Under the pieces are notes generated by a model. That model had not been told where the DNA came from. It ran no database searches and saw only the letters and a list, made by a program, of their open reading frames with translations. Made by a program: the position numbers and the translations under genes. From Bacteroidota bacterium (GTDB lineage Bacteria > Bacteroidota > Bacteroidia > Chitinophagales > Chitinophagaceae), in the NCBI GenBank assembly GCA_030706605.1, contig JAUZOE010000007.1:72729-136728 (forward strand): 64,000 nucleotides of DNA. Direction: 5' to 3'. This document shows, one piece after another, positions 1 through 7,457 of the stretch. Each line of letters starts with the position of its first letter. Positions within the stretch are counted from its first letter, which is position 1.

Positions 1-490
1 AAAATTTTAAAAAGTTTTTTATTTTATGAACCGGGTAATAAAGTTCGGCTAACTTAAACCATAGCTCCTGTCCGTCAAAAAAGCCATTGGGCAGTTTTAG
101 CTTATGATTGATATAAGGCAGTTCAATAGCATATTTTCCATACTCTTCTTTTTCTTCCATTGATAAAGAACGAAGCGAAAGCTGGTTACTTAACAGAATA
201 TCCCAATCCAGTGTACGCGCCATCTTTTCAATCTGATTTCCGGAATAACCTATTGCATATAAAGAACCTATAACAGCGCCCATGCTGGTGCCTGTTATGT
301 AATCGATTTTTAGTCCCGCAGAATCTATGGCTTTAAGAATACCAATGTGTGCAAGCCCCTTAGCACCGCCTCCGCTGAGGGCAAGTCCGATTTTAGGACG
401 ATGATTTATTGGTTGCGCGGAAAGAGACAAAGAAAATGACAAAATACATAACAGAATAAAAAAAAATTTCATTAAAAGTTTTTTGTTCAT
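1..490 (-). CDS. Patatin-like phospholipase family protein (3' end cut by window edge)
   Basis: The reading frame opens at the ATG at 490 and stays open to base 1, giving about 163 residues of an incomplete protein. The first ~25 residues form a Sec-type signal ending in LSAQ. Next come the patatin oxyanion motif GGGAKG (within GLALSGGGAKGLAHIG) and the nucleophile elbow GTSMG, the two hallmarks of patatin-type serine acyl hydrolases. The catalytic Asp (usually DGG/DGA) would lie beyond the window. Bacteroidota homologues are often exported phospholipases with a surface-antigen barrel at the C-terminus; whether this one has it cannot be seen. The family call is secure, the substrate is not. 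Confidence 0.88.
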   Translation of the reverse strand, partial: MNKKLLMKFFFILLCILSFSLSLSAQPINHRPKIGLALSGGGAKGLAHIGILKAIDSAGLKIDYITGTSMGAVIGSLYAIGYSGNQIEKMARTLDWDILLSNQLSLRSLSMEEKEEYGKYAIELPYINHKLKLPNGFFDGQELWFKLAELYYPVHKIKNFLKF

Positions 491-868
491 GGGTATTTAT
501 CTCCGTTAATTTATTATTGAAAGAAAATAATCTGAAATATTTTCATGTATAAAAATAAGGGCTGATAACCACTTCCTCCCGAAAAACCAATGAAAAAATT
601 ATTATGGAAGACATTAAAATGGTTTCATAAAAAAACGAAAGTTCTGATTATTTGTTTGTTTACTGAAAAAAGATTGTAATTATTTATAGTACGGACGTTG
701 CATTTGTAAGCGGAACGTCCCGTGCCGGAGACGCTCCAGAGAAAAATAATAAAAATGATCACCTTAGGCTGTAATATATATTTGATGATCGGGTAGTGAA
801 ATTGATGCAGCCGCGTCCTGCAACCGCACAAAGCCAGGAGAAGATACGGCCTGGGAGGAAAACCTTTT
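491..868. other. Intergenic region with nested palindromes
   Basis: No convincing gene. A short leftward ORF at 625-831 has no recognisable motif and crosses a palindromic repeat, so it is not called. The stretch should hold the promoter of the patatin gene (region 491-600, AT-rich) and the repeat at 692-737. Confidence 0.5.
692..737. repeat. REP-like nested palindrome
   Basis: GGACGTT at 693-699 pairs perfectly with AACGTCC at 714-720. The following stretch 712-737 forms a second hairpin in which GGAACGTCCCG pairs with CGGAGACGCTCC with one mismatch and one bulge around a TGC loop. The two hairpins share bases and so would be mutually exclusive. The block is far more GC-rich than its surroundings. 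It resembles an extragenic repetitive palindrome; copy number in the genome is unknown. Confidence 0.5.
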
Positions 869-884
869 GTTGGCTGTAGGCGGC
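869..884. repeat. Left inverted repeat of the HEPN-like gene unit
   Basis: GTTGGCTGTAGGCGGC lies immediately beyond the stop codon of the 886-1992 gene. Its partner GCCTTACAGCCAAC sits at 2011-2024, just upstream of that gene. GTTGGCTGTA/TACAGCCAAC is a perfect 10 bp match, followed by a gapped GGC/GCC match. Confidence 0.65.
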
Positions 885-885
885 A

Positions 886-1992
886 TTAACGCCTTAATAA
901 TTTTCTTTTAATGAACAAAATTCTCAAGTATTCATACGAAGAATAGAACTCTAAAGTATTTGAAATATTATTCTCCATATTTATCAATTCTTTTAGAATG
1001 ATTTTGCTCCTGCGAAATTTATTTTTAAAATATGATATGCCGAAAATTGGATGATTGTCTAATAATTTAGAGAACTCATAAGATAGTTCCTTTTCTTTTG
1101 AAATTGGCGAGGCTGTGTTACTACTACTTACAATTTTTATCTTGACAGGTTTATAATATTCTTGCTTTTTAGGAGGTTCAAATAACTCTTCGAGTAAGCG
1201 AATTGTTTCTGGCAAATATTCTTTAAGTGTCTTTAAATATAAATCAATTGCATTCTTATATCTTGGATGTTCATTTTGTCTTAAGAAACACTCCCTTAAA
1301 ATGTCTGGCTTAAATAAATAATCTTCTTTTGCAATTTTATTGTAACGCAGTTCGACAAGTTTCACAATTTTGGTAAAAGCGATTCCTTTGTTTATTAGGT
1401 TATTGAGTTCTAATAATTGCTTTTGGTATCGTTTTAAAACCGTTTTAATCTTACTTAAAATTATGTCTAGATATTTCACTAAAAAACTTCGATGCCTTTC
1501 AATAATTTCATCAATACTATAGTAAAGACTTTTGGATGACATTATTTTTCCTTTGTCATATAAAATATAGTGAATCATACCATTCTTAAACTCTCTGCCA
1601 AAAAAAACTGAAGATATAAATTCGTTTGTACGAGGATTTCTTCGAATGGGGTGTCCTACTAATTCGTTCCGAATTTCTCTGTTTGGGCTTTTATCTATTT
1701 TACTGCTCTTTGGCAAATTGAAAATATAAAGTAATTCATCAATTAAGTCCTGATGCGTATAAATTAGTTGCAAAAAACCTACAGATTGAAATATACTTTT
1801 CTGAAAAGTTGACTCATATTTTACATTAGAAAGATTGCTTAAAGTGTCATTAAAATAACTTAAAATATCGCCGTAATAATTTGTTTTGATTTCATCAGTA
1901 AAATTAATTTGGTCTTGGCAGAACTTATACTCCCAAAAATAATTATTCCAGGCATCGGTAATTTTCTCTAGTTTGTCGTCAATGGTTTGCAT
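886..1992 (-). CDS. HEPN-like hypothetical protein
   Basis: A 368-residue protein that I cannot assign to a named family. It is mostly helical and polar, with no signal peptide or membrane segment. Residues 104-115 read NREIRNELVGHP. R108-N109-x4-H114 fits the R-(polar)-x4-6-H signature of HEPN ribonucleases found in toxins and antiviral systems, and it lies between predicted helices as in a HEPN four-helix bundle. A Lys/Arg-rich C-terminus ends in KRKLLRR. Coding sequence is very AT-rich (23-32% GC in two hand-counted 60-base lines). The neighbour upstream in the same direction is a PD-(D/E)XK nuclease, and the gene is enclosed by its own inverted repeats (869-884 and 2011-2024). A defence role is inference. 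Confidence 0.6.
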   Translation of the reverse strand: MQTIDDKLEKITDAWNNYFWEYKFCQDQINFTDEIKTNYYGDILSYFNDTLSNLSNVKYESTFQKSIFQSVGFLQLIYTHQDLIDELLYIFNLPKSSKIDKSPNREIRNELVGHPIRRNPRTNEFISSVFFGREFKNGMIHYILYDKGKIMSSKSLYYSIDEIIERHRSFLVKYLDIILSKIKTVLKRYQKQLLELNNLINKGIAFTKIVKLVELRYNKIAKEDYLFKPDILRECFLRQNEHPRYKNAIDLYLKTLKEYLPETIRLLEELFEPPKKQEYYKPVKIKIVSSSNTASPISKEKELSYEFSKLLDNHPIFGISYFKNKFRRSKIILKELINMENNISNTLEFYSSYEYLRILFIKRKLLRR

Positions 1993-2010
1993 TAGTGAAG
2001 TGTTTCAGAA

Positions 2011-2024
2011 GCCTTACAGCCAAC
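2011..2024. repeat. Right inverted repeat of the HEPN-like gene unit
   Basis: GCCTTACAGCCAAC, 19 bases upstream of the start codon of the HEPN-like gene, is the inverted partner of 869-884. It runs straight into GTTAGGGCT at 2025, which itself faces AGCCCAAC near 2066-2073, so repeat structure continues towards the nuclease gene. Confidence 0.6.
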
Positions 2025-2183
2025 GTTAGGGCTTGCTGCTGTGCTGGAATTTTATATCATTCAGCCCAACCGTTAGCCCAATTGAAAAACTATTGATGAA
2101 GATATGTACAAATGCTCAATAATGAAAGTCCTGCCCGAACTGCTGCTGATAGCATTACAAAAGATGAGGATTTGCAGTTTAGC

Positions 2184-2218
2184 CAGCATAACAGCAAGCT
2201 GCTTTGTTACCTGCTGTT
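2184..2218. repeat. Bulged stem-loop and left inverted repeat of the nuclease gene unit
   Basis: CAGCATAACAGCA is followed, after a short loop, by TGCTTTGTTACCTGCTG. The arms pair as CAGCA/TGCTG, TAACA/TGTTA and GCA/TGC with two unpaired bases at two places, giving an interrupted stem. The segment TTGTTACCTGCTGTT (2204-2218) also has a 14/15 inverted match at 3398-3412, on the other side of the nuclease gene. TAAC/GTTA within a bulged stem is reminiscent of integron attC folding but too short to call. Confidence 0.55.
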
Positions 2219-2243
2219 GTTCTTCTTTCCATATACTTCAATA

Positions 2244-3353
2244 TTAAATTATCCATTTAATATTCTGGTTTCCATATTCACGATTAATTGAAGTTTCTAC
2301 TATTCCACAAAAATTTCTTATCTCTCTTTTGCTATAATTTGTCCCAAGCCACCAACTATTGGGGAGTGGTCTTGTGCAATCTGCCTCAAGGTCTGGTCTG
2401 TTTTGATACAGTCCTGACTTTTGTTTAGAAATAAGAGAGCGTGAACGACCTGTAGTCTGGGTTTGAATTCTGTTCAAAGCATTTGGAAATTGAGTGATAG
2501 CTAATTTTAAAATGGCTTCTAATGTTCCTATTGAGTTTCTGGATGCTTCAAAAACATTATTATTAATTAGAACACCTCTAAACTCATCATGTCTTGAGTT
2601 ACGACCATTACCTATGTTACGACCATTAGTAATAGGTTTAATTTCTTTTAATGGCTTTTGGTTGTTGTTTTCTATCTGAGTGTCTGGTGTCTTATTTAAA
2701 CCAATTAAAAAATTTATGATTGTTTCTTCTGATGGCTCATAACCACATAAGTCAGCAACTTTCTCTGCAATCAGCTTTACAAGTGTACTATCCTTGTCTT
2801 GTAGCAATTTATTCCATGCTGTCGGTATGGAGGCGTTAATCTCTTTGTTTTTGTATTGCTTGTCATAATCTGATTTTGCTTTTTTAAAAGCACTACCATC
2901 TCGTATAGCTTCGTAACCTAAATAACTACTTAAAATTTCAACTATTTCATTTGGCTCTCGCTCTAACAAATCTAATTTGTAAAATCGTCTTTCCGTTAAA
3001 CTTCCTCGTTCTGCGGGAAGATAAAAATGCCATTCTTGTCCATCTGTCAGAATTGCAATAGGTATGCCTGTCTTGAATGAGTATATAAGAACTTGTTCGT
3101 CCGTATTAACTGCTTTACCAAGTGCTTTAACCTCAATAATAATTATGGGCTTGTTGTCAGGATAGCATAATGCAAAATCTATTTTCTTGCCCTCTATTCC
3201 ATATTGAGGCTTTACTTTAGTTGTGTCAAATACATTCCAATTTAGTGAATTCAATATTCGCATTACAATTCCATTCGTTACTTCTGCTTCGTTTAGAAAT
3301 TCACGCTGTTTGATTGAAGTAATAATTTCTCTTATTGCCGTTTCAAAGTCCAT
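2244..3353 (-). CDS. PD-(D/E)XK nuclease, type I restriction HsdR N-terminal-like
   Basis: A 369-residue protein. Residues ~1-135 match the HSDR_N / type I restriction R-subunit N-terminal nuclease fold: E22/E24 in the first helix, then D59 (GKKIDFAL), then E74-x-K76 (IIIEVKAL), the classic D-x14-ExK core. The motor domains of a true HsdR are absent, so this is a stand-alone nuclease. The C-terminal ~110 residues contain a conserved-looking WWLGTNYSKREIRNF stretch that I cannot name. The gene sits upstream of, and in the same direction as, the HEPN-like gene, separated by ~250 bp of repeat-rich DNA. It is AT-rich (28% GC in one hand-counted line). No methyltransferase or specificity subunit is nearby. 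A defence or mobile-element role is likely but unproven. Confidence 0.75.
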   Translation of the reverse strand: MDFETAIREIITSIKQREFLNEAEVTNGIVMRILNSLNWNVFDTTKVKPQYGIEGKKIDFALCYPDNKPIIIIEVKALGKAVNTDEQVLIYSFKTGIPIAILTDGQEWHFYLPAERGSLTERRFYKLDLLEREPNEIVEILSSYLGYEAIRDGSAFKKAKSDYDKQYKNKEINASIPTAWNKLLQDKDSTLVKLIAEKVADLCGYEPSEETIINFLIGLNKTPDTQIENNNQKPLKEIKPITNGRNIGNGRNSRHDEFRGVLINNNVFEASRNSIGTLEAILKLAITQFPNALNRIQTQTTGRSRSLISKQKSGLYQNRPDLEADCTRPLPNSWWLGTNYSKREIRNFCGIVETSINREYGNQNIKWII

Positions 3354-3397
3354 AGTTTGTAATTTTTTGCGGTCAAATTTGTTGGTGTGTCGGTCTT

Positions 3398-3412
3398 AAT
3401 AGCAGGTAACAA
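3398..3412. repeat. Right inverted repeat of the nuclease gene unit
   Basis: AATAGCAGGTAACAA lies 45 bases upstream of the nuclease start codon. Its reverse complement matches 2204-2218 at 14 of 15 positions. Confidence 0.6.
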
Positions 3413-3605
3413 GTATGTATTTACGCTAATATACGCTATGCTATTTCATAAAACAATTTATCTTATCTATTTTTAATCAGGTGTTTATGAAAAAAAACGC
3501 GGGTTTCTATGAGTAGCACAAATACAACCCAGGTTTGTGTTTCTTCCACTCTGTGTTTTCCTGGCGCTGGCTATGCACGGACCTGGAAGGAATTTTAGAA
3601 TTACC

Positions 3606-3650
3606 AATCCTGTTCATCCTTAAATCCTGCGAATCCTGAAAATCCTGGTT
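3606..3650. repeat. Short 9-bp tandem repeat
   Basis: Five consecutive degenerate units based on ATCCTGNNA with a period of 9: aatcctgtt, catccttaa, atcctgcga, atcctgaaa, atcctggtt. The unit keeps reading frame, but no ORF runs through it. Confidence 0.6.
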
Positions 3651-3906
3651 CTGACAGTTTTAGAAGTGTACACTAACTGTAGTATTTAAGAACTCGTAAT
3701 TTCCCTATCTCTGTCAACTATTTTCTACAAACAATTGAGCCACTTTCTACAAAAATCCTTTTATATCCTTTTTACTTTTATATCAGCCTTAGGGCTAACA
3801 TCCAATATCCGGAAAATTTAATTATAAAACTATTTAAAAAGATTAAATCACACCACCAGCCGTTTTATCCTATGAAAAACACCTAAAGAAGACAGACTGA
3901 AAACAG

Positions 3907-3943
3907 CTAAAAAAGCGATCGCAAAAAGTGATCGCTTTTTTAG
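3907..3943. terminator. Bidirectional intrinsic terminator, orphan
   Basis: A perfect 14 bp stem, CTAAAAAAGCGATC / GATCGCTTTTTTAG, with a 9-base loop and an A-run/T-run on the two sides. No coding sequence ends next to it on either strand: the nearest rightward gene starts at 4266 and the nearest leftward gene starts at 3353. Confidence 0.75.
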
Positions 3944-4181
3944 TAAGAAGGAAACTGGCTGTTCCCTTTTTTATTCTAAAAACCGGATTTATCATAGCTG
4001 ATTTTTAGATCTCCGTAATTGAATTGATCATTTTTCGGTTGCAATAACCAGAACTATCCAGGCTTAACCATTTGAGCGGCAGCAAAAAATACGGCTTATA
4101 GATTCTTTTACCCCGGATATTTCCAGGGCTAACGCCTTACTACTAATTACAAAGTTTTATTTTTAGATGACAGAATATTAC

Positions 4182-4189
4182 TATTTTTG
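4182..4189 (+). promoter_or_regulatory. Candidate Bacteroidota -7 box
   Basis: TATTTTTG matches the Bacteroidota housekeeping -7 consensus TAnnTTTG and lies ~77 bases before the start codon at 4266. A clear -33 TTTG is not visible, so this is tentative. Confidence 0.3.
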
Positions 4190-4265
4190 ATTCATCTTAA
4201 GCTATTAAGATTCCGATTGTTAGACACATTGAATCATTATTTTTCATCTTCAAATAATTAAAACA

Positions 4266-5333
4266 ATGAAATATGCTCTTATTTTATTTGCAACGGTTTT
4301 GATTTCCTTATCAATTATATCCTGTAAGGATACCACTAAAAGCGGAACCGAAACAGAAACGCAAACCGCAGCCACACCAAAAACAGACATCAGTAATTTC
4401 CTTGGCCAGTGGACTATTGATATCGAAGGCGGCAAAGTAGGCTGGCTTGAAGTGCGGCAGGAAAAAGATTACATTGATGGCGATCTTATGTGGATTGGGG
4501 GAAGCGTTTCTCCGGTGGCAGATATGTTTATGGACAATGATGGTCACCTGGTTGTTACCAGGGTTGATAACAGACCCCGGAAAGAAGATCAAAAGGACAA
4601 TCCCGAAAACAACCGTCAAATCACCAATTGGTTGAAAATTTCCAAACAGGGTGACAAAATCGTTGGATACTTTTACAGGCCAAGCCGTAATGGGATTGGG
4701 ATAGATTCAACTTCTTTTTCCGGAACAAAATTATCACCACCACCGCCAGCACCAGACCTGACCAGCCTCAAGTTTGGCACACCCATTACCTTATTTAACG
4801 GCAAAGATCTTACCGGCTGGAGGCTGATTGATGAAAAAGATAAAAACGGTTTTTCAGTAAAGGATGGCATACTGACTACAGATCCGGCCCAGGTAGAAGG
4901 ACAACCGCATATCAGCTATGGCAACCTGAGAACTGATAAAGAATTTAATGATTTTAACCTGAAGTTAGAAGTTAATGTGCCTGCCGGAAGCAATAGCGGG
5001 GTTTATCTTCGTGGAATGTATGAAGTACAGGTTTTTGATTCATACAAAAAACCGCTCGACTCACACAATATGGGCGCAGTATACAGTCGCATAACTCCAA
5101 GTGTAAATGCCGAAAAGCCTGCAGGAACCTGGCAGTCATTGGATATTACTTTGTGTGACCGACATGTAACCGTTATCCTGAATGGTACAAAAATAATTGA
5201 CAACAAACCCGTTTATGGACCCACCGGAGGTGCCATGCAGTCGGATGTAAACGCCCCCGGACCAATTTATTTACAGGGAGATCATGGAAAAGTTGAGTAT
5301 AGGAATATAGTACTGACCCCGATTGAGAAATAA
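4266..5333 (+). CDS. DUF1080 (3-keto-disaccharide hydrolase-like) lipoprotein
   Basis: A 355-residue lipoprotein. The N-terminal signal ends in a lipobox, SIISC, so it is probably anchored in an envelope membrane. Residues ~40-150 form a beta-rich domain (FLGQWTIDIEGGKVGW...) that I cannot name. After a Pro-rich linker (SPPPPAPD, ~155-163), residues ~168-353 carry the DUF1080 fold: start motif ITLFNGKDLTGW, middle GSNSGVYLRGMYEVQVFDS, end GPIYLQGDHGKVEYRNI. The family acts on oxidised (3-keto) glycosides and is related to laminin-G-like lectin folds. The gene stands alone and is followed by a strong terminator (5356-5407). Family certain, substrate unknown. Confidence 0.85.
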   Translation: MKYALILFATVLISLSIISCKDTTKSGTETETQTAATPKTDISNFLGQWTIDIEGGKVGWLEVRQEKDYIDGDLMWIGGSVSPVADMFMDNDGHLVVTRVDNRPRKEDQKDNPENNRQITNWLKISKQGDKIVGYFYRPSRNGIGIDSTSFSGTKLSPPPPAPDLTSLKFGTPITLFNGKDLTGWRLIDEKDKNGFSVKDGILTTDPAQVEGQPHISYGNLRTDKEFNDFNLKLEVNVPAGSNSGVYLRGMYEVQVFDSYKKPLDSHNMGAVYSRITPSVNAEKPAGTWQSLDITLCDRHVTVILNGTKIIDNKPVYGPTGGAMQSDVNAPGPIYLQGDHGKVEYRNIVLTPIEK

Positions 5334-5355
5334 TATTTAGAATTGATCATAAAAT

Positions 5356-5407
5356 AAAAGACACTTATTCTGCTCTTGATAAAAAGATCAGAATAAGTGT
5401 CTTTTTT
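5356..5407 (+). terminator. Intrinsic terminator after the DUF1080 lipoprotein gene
   Basis: AAAAGACACTTATTCTG (5356-5372) pairs perfectly with CAGAATAAGTGTCTTTT (5389-5405), followed by more T. The A/T tracts on both sides mean it may also serve the leftward gene ending at 5484. Confidence 0.85.
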
Positions 5408-5483
5408 ATGCTCCTGATATTACTTAGCTTTTCCCGGAAGAAAAGAAACAAGAATCCTAAATACTATAATAGATATAAGTTGA

Positions 5484-6332
5484 TCACATCCTGATCGTTG
5501 CTAAAACAGGAAAATGATCAGAAGGATACTTACCATGATAGGTATCCGTAAGTATTCCCCATTTTTGTACGGCAAATTGCTTACTGATAAAAATATGATC
5601 AATTATTTCATCACTTGCTGTCGTTTTTCCAAAGCCATTAAATGAACCATTGTTCGCATACGGATGCCGGGCTTCTTTATAAGTATCTTTAAGAATTCCG
5701 GAGTTAGCAATACTTTTATACCATTCGCTATTATTACCTCCATTCAAATCGCCCATGAAAACAACAGGATTTTTACCCGCTATACTCATTATCTTTTGTA
5801 ATATTAATTTGCTGCTTTCATTTCGTGCCAGGTCTTTTTGATAATCATAATGAGTATTGAACACATAAAATCTCTCATTAGTTTTCCTGTCCATCAGATA
5901 AACCCACGAACATATTCGATTGCAACAGGTGGCATCCCAACCAAGAGAAGGTTTATCGGGGGTTTGGGAAAGCCAGAAATCGCCATGATCAAGCATTGTA
6001 AACAGGTCCTTTTTATAGAAAATCTCAGAATGCTCTCCTGCATGTTTGCCATCATCTCTTCCGATTCCATAATAACTATACCCGGGAAGTTCTCTACTAA
6101 TATCCAACACCTGGTGATAAAGGCATTCCTGTGTTCCAAAAATATCAAAATCATGAAACCGGATAAGTGCCGCAATAACGGGGTAACGCTGTTTCCATCC
6201 ATTACCATTCAATGAATCCCCGCTGTTATTATCATTGCGCATATTATAGGTTGCCACCGTTATAGTTTGTGCTTCTGTTGCAATAATTGAAAAGAATAAT
6301 AACGTAAAGAAAAAACACTTTTTGATTCTCAT
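5484..6332 (-). CDS. Exported endonuclease/exonuclease/phosphatase (EEP) family protein
   Basis: 282 residues starting with a Sec signal ending at TEAQ (~22). The EEP (DNase I-like) fold is shown in order by TYNMRNDN, FGTQEC (metal-binding Glu), NTHYDYQ (His/Asp), MGDLNGG (Asp-x-Asn) and the terminal SDHFPVLATI (catalytic Asp-His). Exported Bacteroidota members act on phosphoesters such as sphingolipid or inositol phosphate substrates, but no substrate is evident here. It is the most downstream gene of a leftward series (11659 to 5484) of exported carbohydrate-related enzymes, separated from the isomerase gene by ~90 bp. Confidence 0.85.
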   Translation of the reverse strand: MRIKKCFFFTLLFFSIIATEAQTITVATYNMRNDNNSGDSLNGNGWKQRYPVIAALIRFHDFDIFGTQECLYHQVLDISRELPGYSYYGIGRDDGKHAGEHSEIFYKKDLFTMLDHGDFWLSQTPDKPSLGWDATCCNRICSWVYLMDRKTNERFYVFNTHYDYQKDLARNESSKLILQKIMSIAGKNPVVFMGDLNGGNNSEWYKSIANSGILKDTYKEARHPYANNGSFNGFGKTTASDEIIDHIFISKQFAVQKWGILTDTYHGKYPSDHFPVLATIRM

Positions 6333-6423
6333 AAACCTTTAATTTTTAGTTTAACCCCTCTGGGTATGCAATGGCAATATACTGCCATGCATTTATTTTA
6401 CATTACCCGCCTGCCTTTTATAA

Positions 6424-7416
6424 TTAACTTAATATTTTCCTTGCATATGCTGCGCATTTAGCTACTTCCTTAGCAGCGTCCGAACCTTCCGGCACGTCAT
6501 ATTCAAATTCAATATCGGCGTAAATAGGCCATTTTTCTTTTTTCAATAATAATAAGATATCGGCAATGGGAGTTCCGCCTTTTCCCCAAACTTCATTGGT
6601 ATTGGGAGGTGTAGCTTTTGGCCCGGTTTTATCTTTCAAATGAATACTAAAAATACGTTTATGGAGCCGTTTAAGAACCTCTGTCGGGTTTTTCCCTGTG
6701 CTGCCAAAATAATGCCCGGTATCTACATTCAACATGATATTGGGAGAGTAGGCAAGAAATTTATCAAAGTTCCAGTTAGGATCTTCGGGTTGCATATGCT
6801 GGTGAAAAATAGCATACATTTTATGCTTTTCAGCGAATGGAGCAAGGCGCTTGCAGGCTTCATCACTAATTTCATTGGTTACTCCTTTTGCTCCCATGGC
6901 CCTGGCCGCATTAAAAGCATAATCAATTTCTCCGTCAGTCCACCTGGCTGGTGAAAATTTTACGATATGGATATTGATACCGGCATCGTTAAATATTTTA
7001 CGCAGCTCAACATATTTTTGCATAGGAAGCGAAAGCCTCCAATTACGTTGTGCTTCGATGGCATCAGCCGCTTCTTTCTGATATGCTTCTTTTTGTTCTG
7101 CAGTTTGAGTAGTGCCGCGGGGCGGTCTTGCAGGCGATTTTGGAATTCCAAGATAATCTTCGGCTACATCACTCATCAATTCAAGATTCCTGAGACCTGC
7201 CATCTTACAATAACGGATTATATCTTCCGGACTCTCAGGCATGCTCCTCCAGCTATAGGTAATAGCCCCAACCCTGACTCCACCAAAATCGGCCCCGGAT
7301 TTTAAACCGGCAAGATCAGAAAAGCTCTTAAAGCCATAATTAAAAGGGATTAATGCTAATGCGCTTGCTGCTGTTGCAGTGTTTAAAAATTTACGACGTG
7401 ACAACTTCTTTTCCAT
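6424..7416 (-). CDS. Sugar phosphate isomerase/epimerase-type TIM-barrel protein, Tat-exported
   Basis: 330 residues. SRRKFL near the N-terminus followed by a hydrophobic stretch (residues ~12-30) is a twin-arginine signal, so the folded, probably metal-loaded protein is exported to the periplasm. The body is a xylose isomerase-like / AP endonuclease 2-like TIM barrel, with NVDTGHYFGSTG (Asp/His metal site), IFSIHLKDKTG and the terminal YADIEFEYDVPEG (Glu). Periplasmic proteins of this type accompany DUF1080 and Gfo/Idh/MocA proteins in oxidation-assisted glycoside cleavage, where one acts as a lyase or hydratase. That role is inference from the DUF1080 and Gfo/Idh/MocA genes in this window. 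Confidence 0.82.
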   Translation of the reverse strand: MEKKLSRRKFLNTATAASALALIPFNYGFKSFSDLAGLKSGADFGGVRVGAITYSWRSMPESPEDIIRYCKMAGLRNLELMSDVAEDYLGIPKSPARPPRGTTQTAEQKEAYQKEAADAIEAQRNWRLSLPMQKYVELRKIFNDAGINIHIVKFSPARWTDGEIDYAFNAARAMGAKGVTNEISDEACKRLAPFAEKHKMYAIFHQHMQPEDPNWNFDKFLAYSPNIMLNVDTGHYFGSTGKNPTEVLKRLHKRIFSIHLKDKTGPKATPPNTNEVWGKGGTPIADILLLLKKEKWPIYADIEFEYDVPEGSDAAKEVAKCAAYARKILS

Positions 7417-7457
7417 TAGTTTTATTTTTTAGATAAGTATTAAGTTAAATAAGAGTG

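Larger units (their letters stand above)
3413..4265. other. Long intergenic region with tandem repeat and orphan terminator
   Basis: No gene is supported. It contains a 9-bp tandem repeat (3606-3650), a strong terminator-like hairpin (3907-3943) with no gene upstream of it, and the presumed promoter of the DUF1080 lipoprotein gene near 4182. The remainder is AT-rich with frequent stops in all frames; it may contain decayed coding sequence. Confidence 0.5.

Noticed and set aside
625..831. 68-codon leftward frame
   Set aside because: Crosses the REP-like palindrome, has no motif and does not look like a gene.
2244..3353. Complete type I restriction system
   Set aside because: Only the nuclease-like N-terminal domain is present; helicase motor, HsdM and HsdS genes are absent.
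869..3412. Simple IS element explanation for the inverted repeats
   Set aside because: No transposase motif (DDE, HUH or tyrosine recombinase) in either gene, and the two repeat pairs differ from each other.
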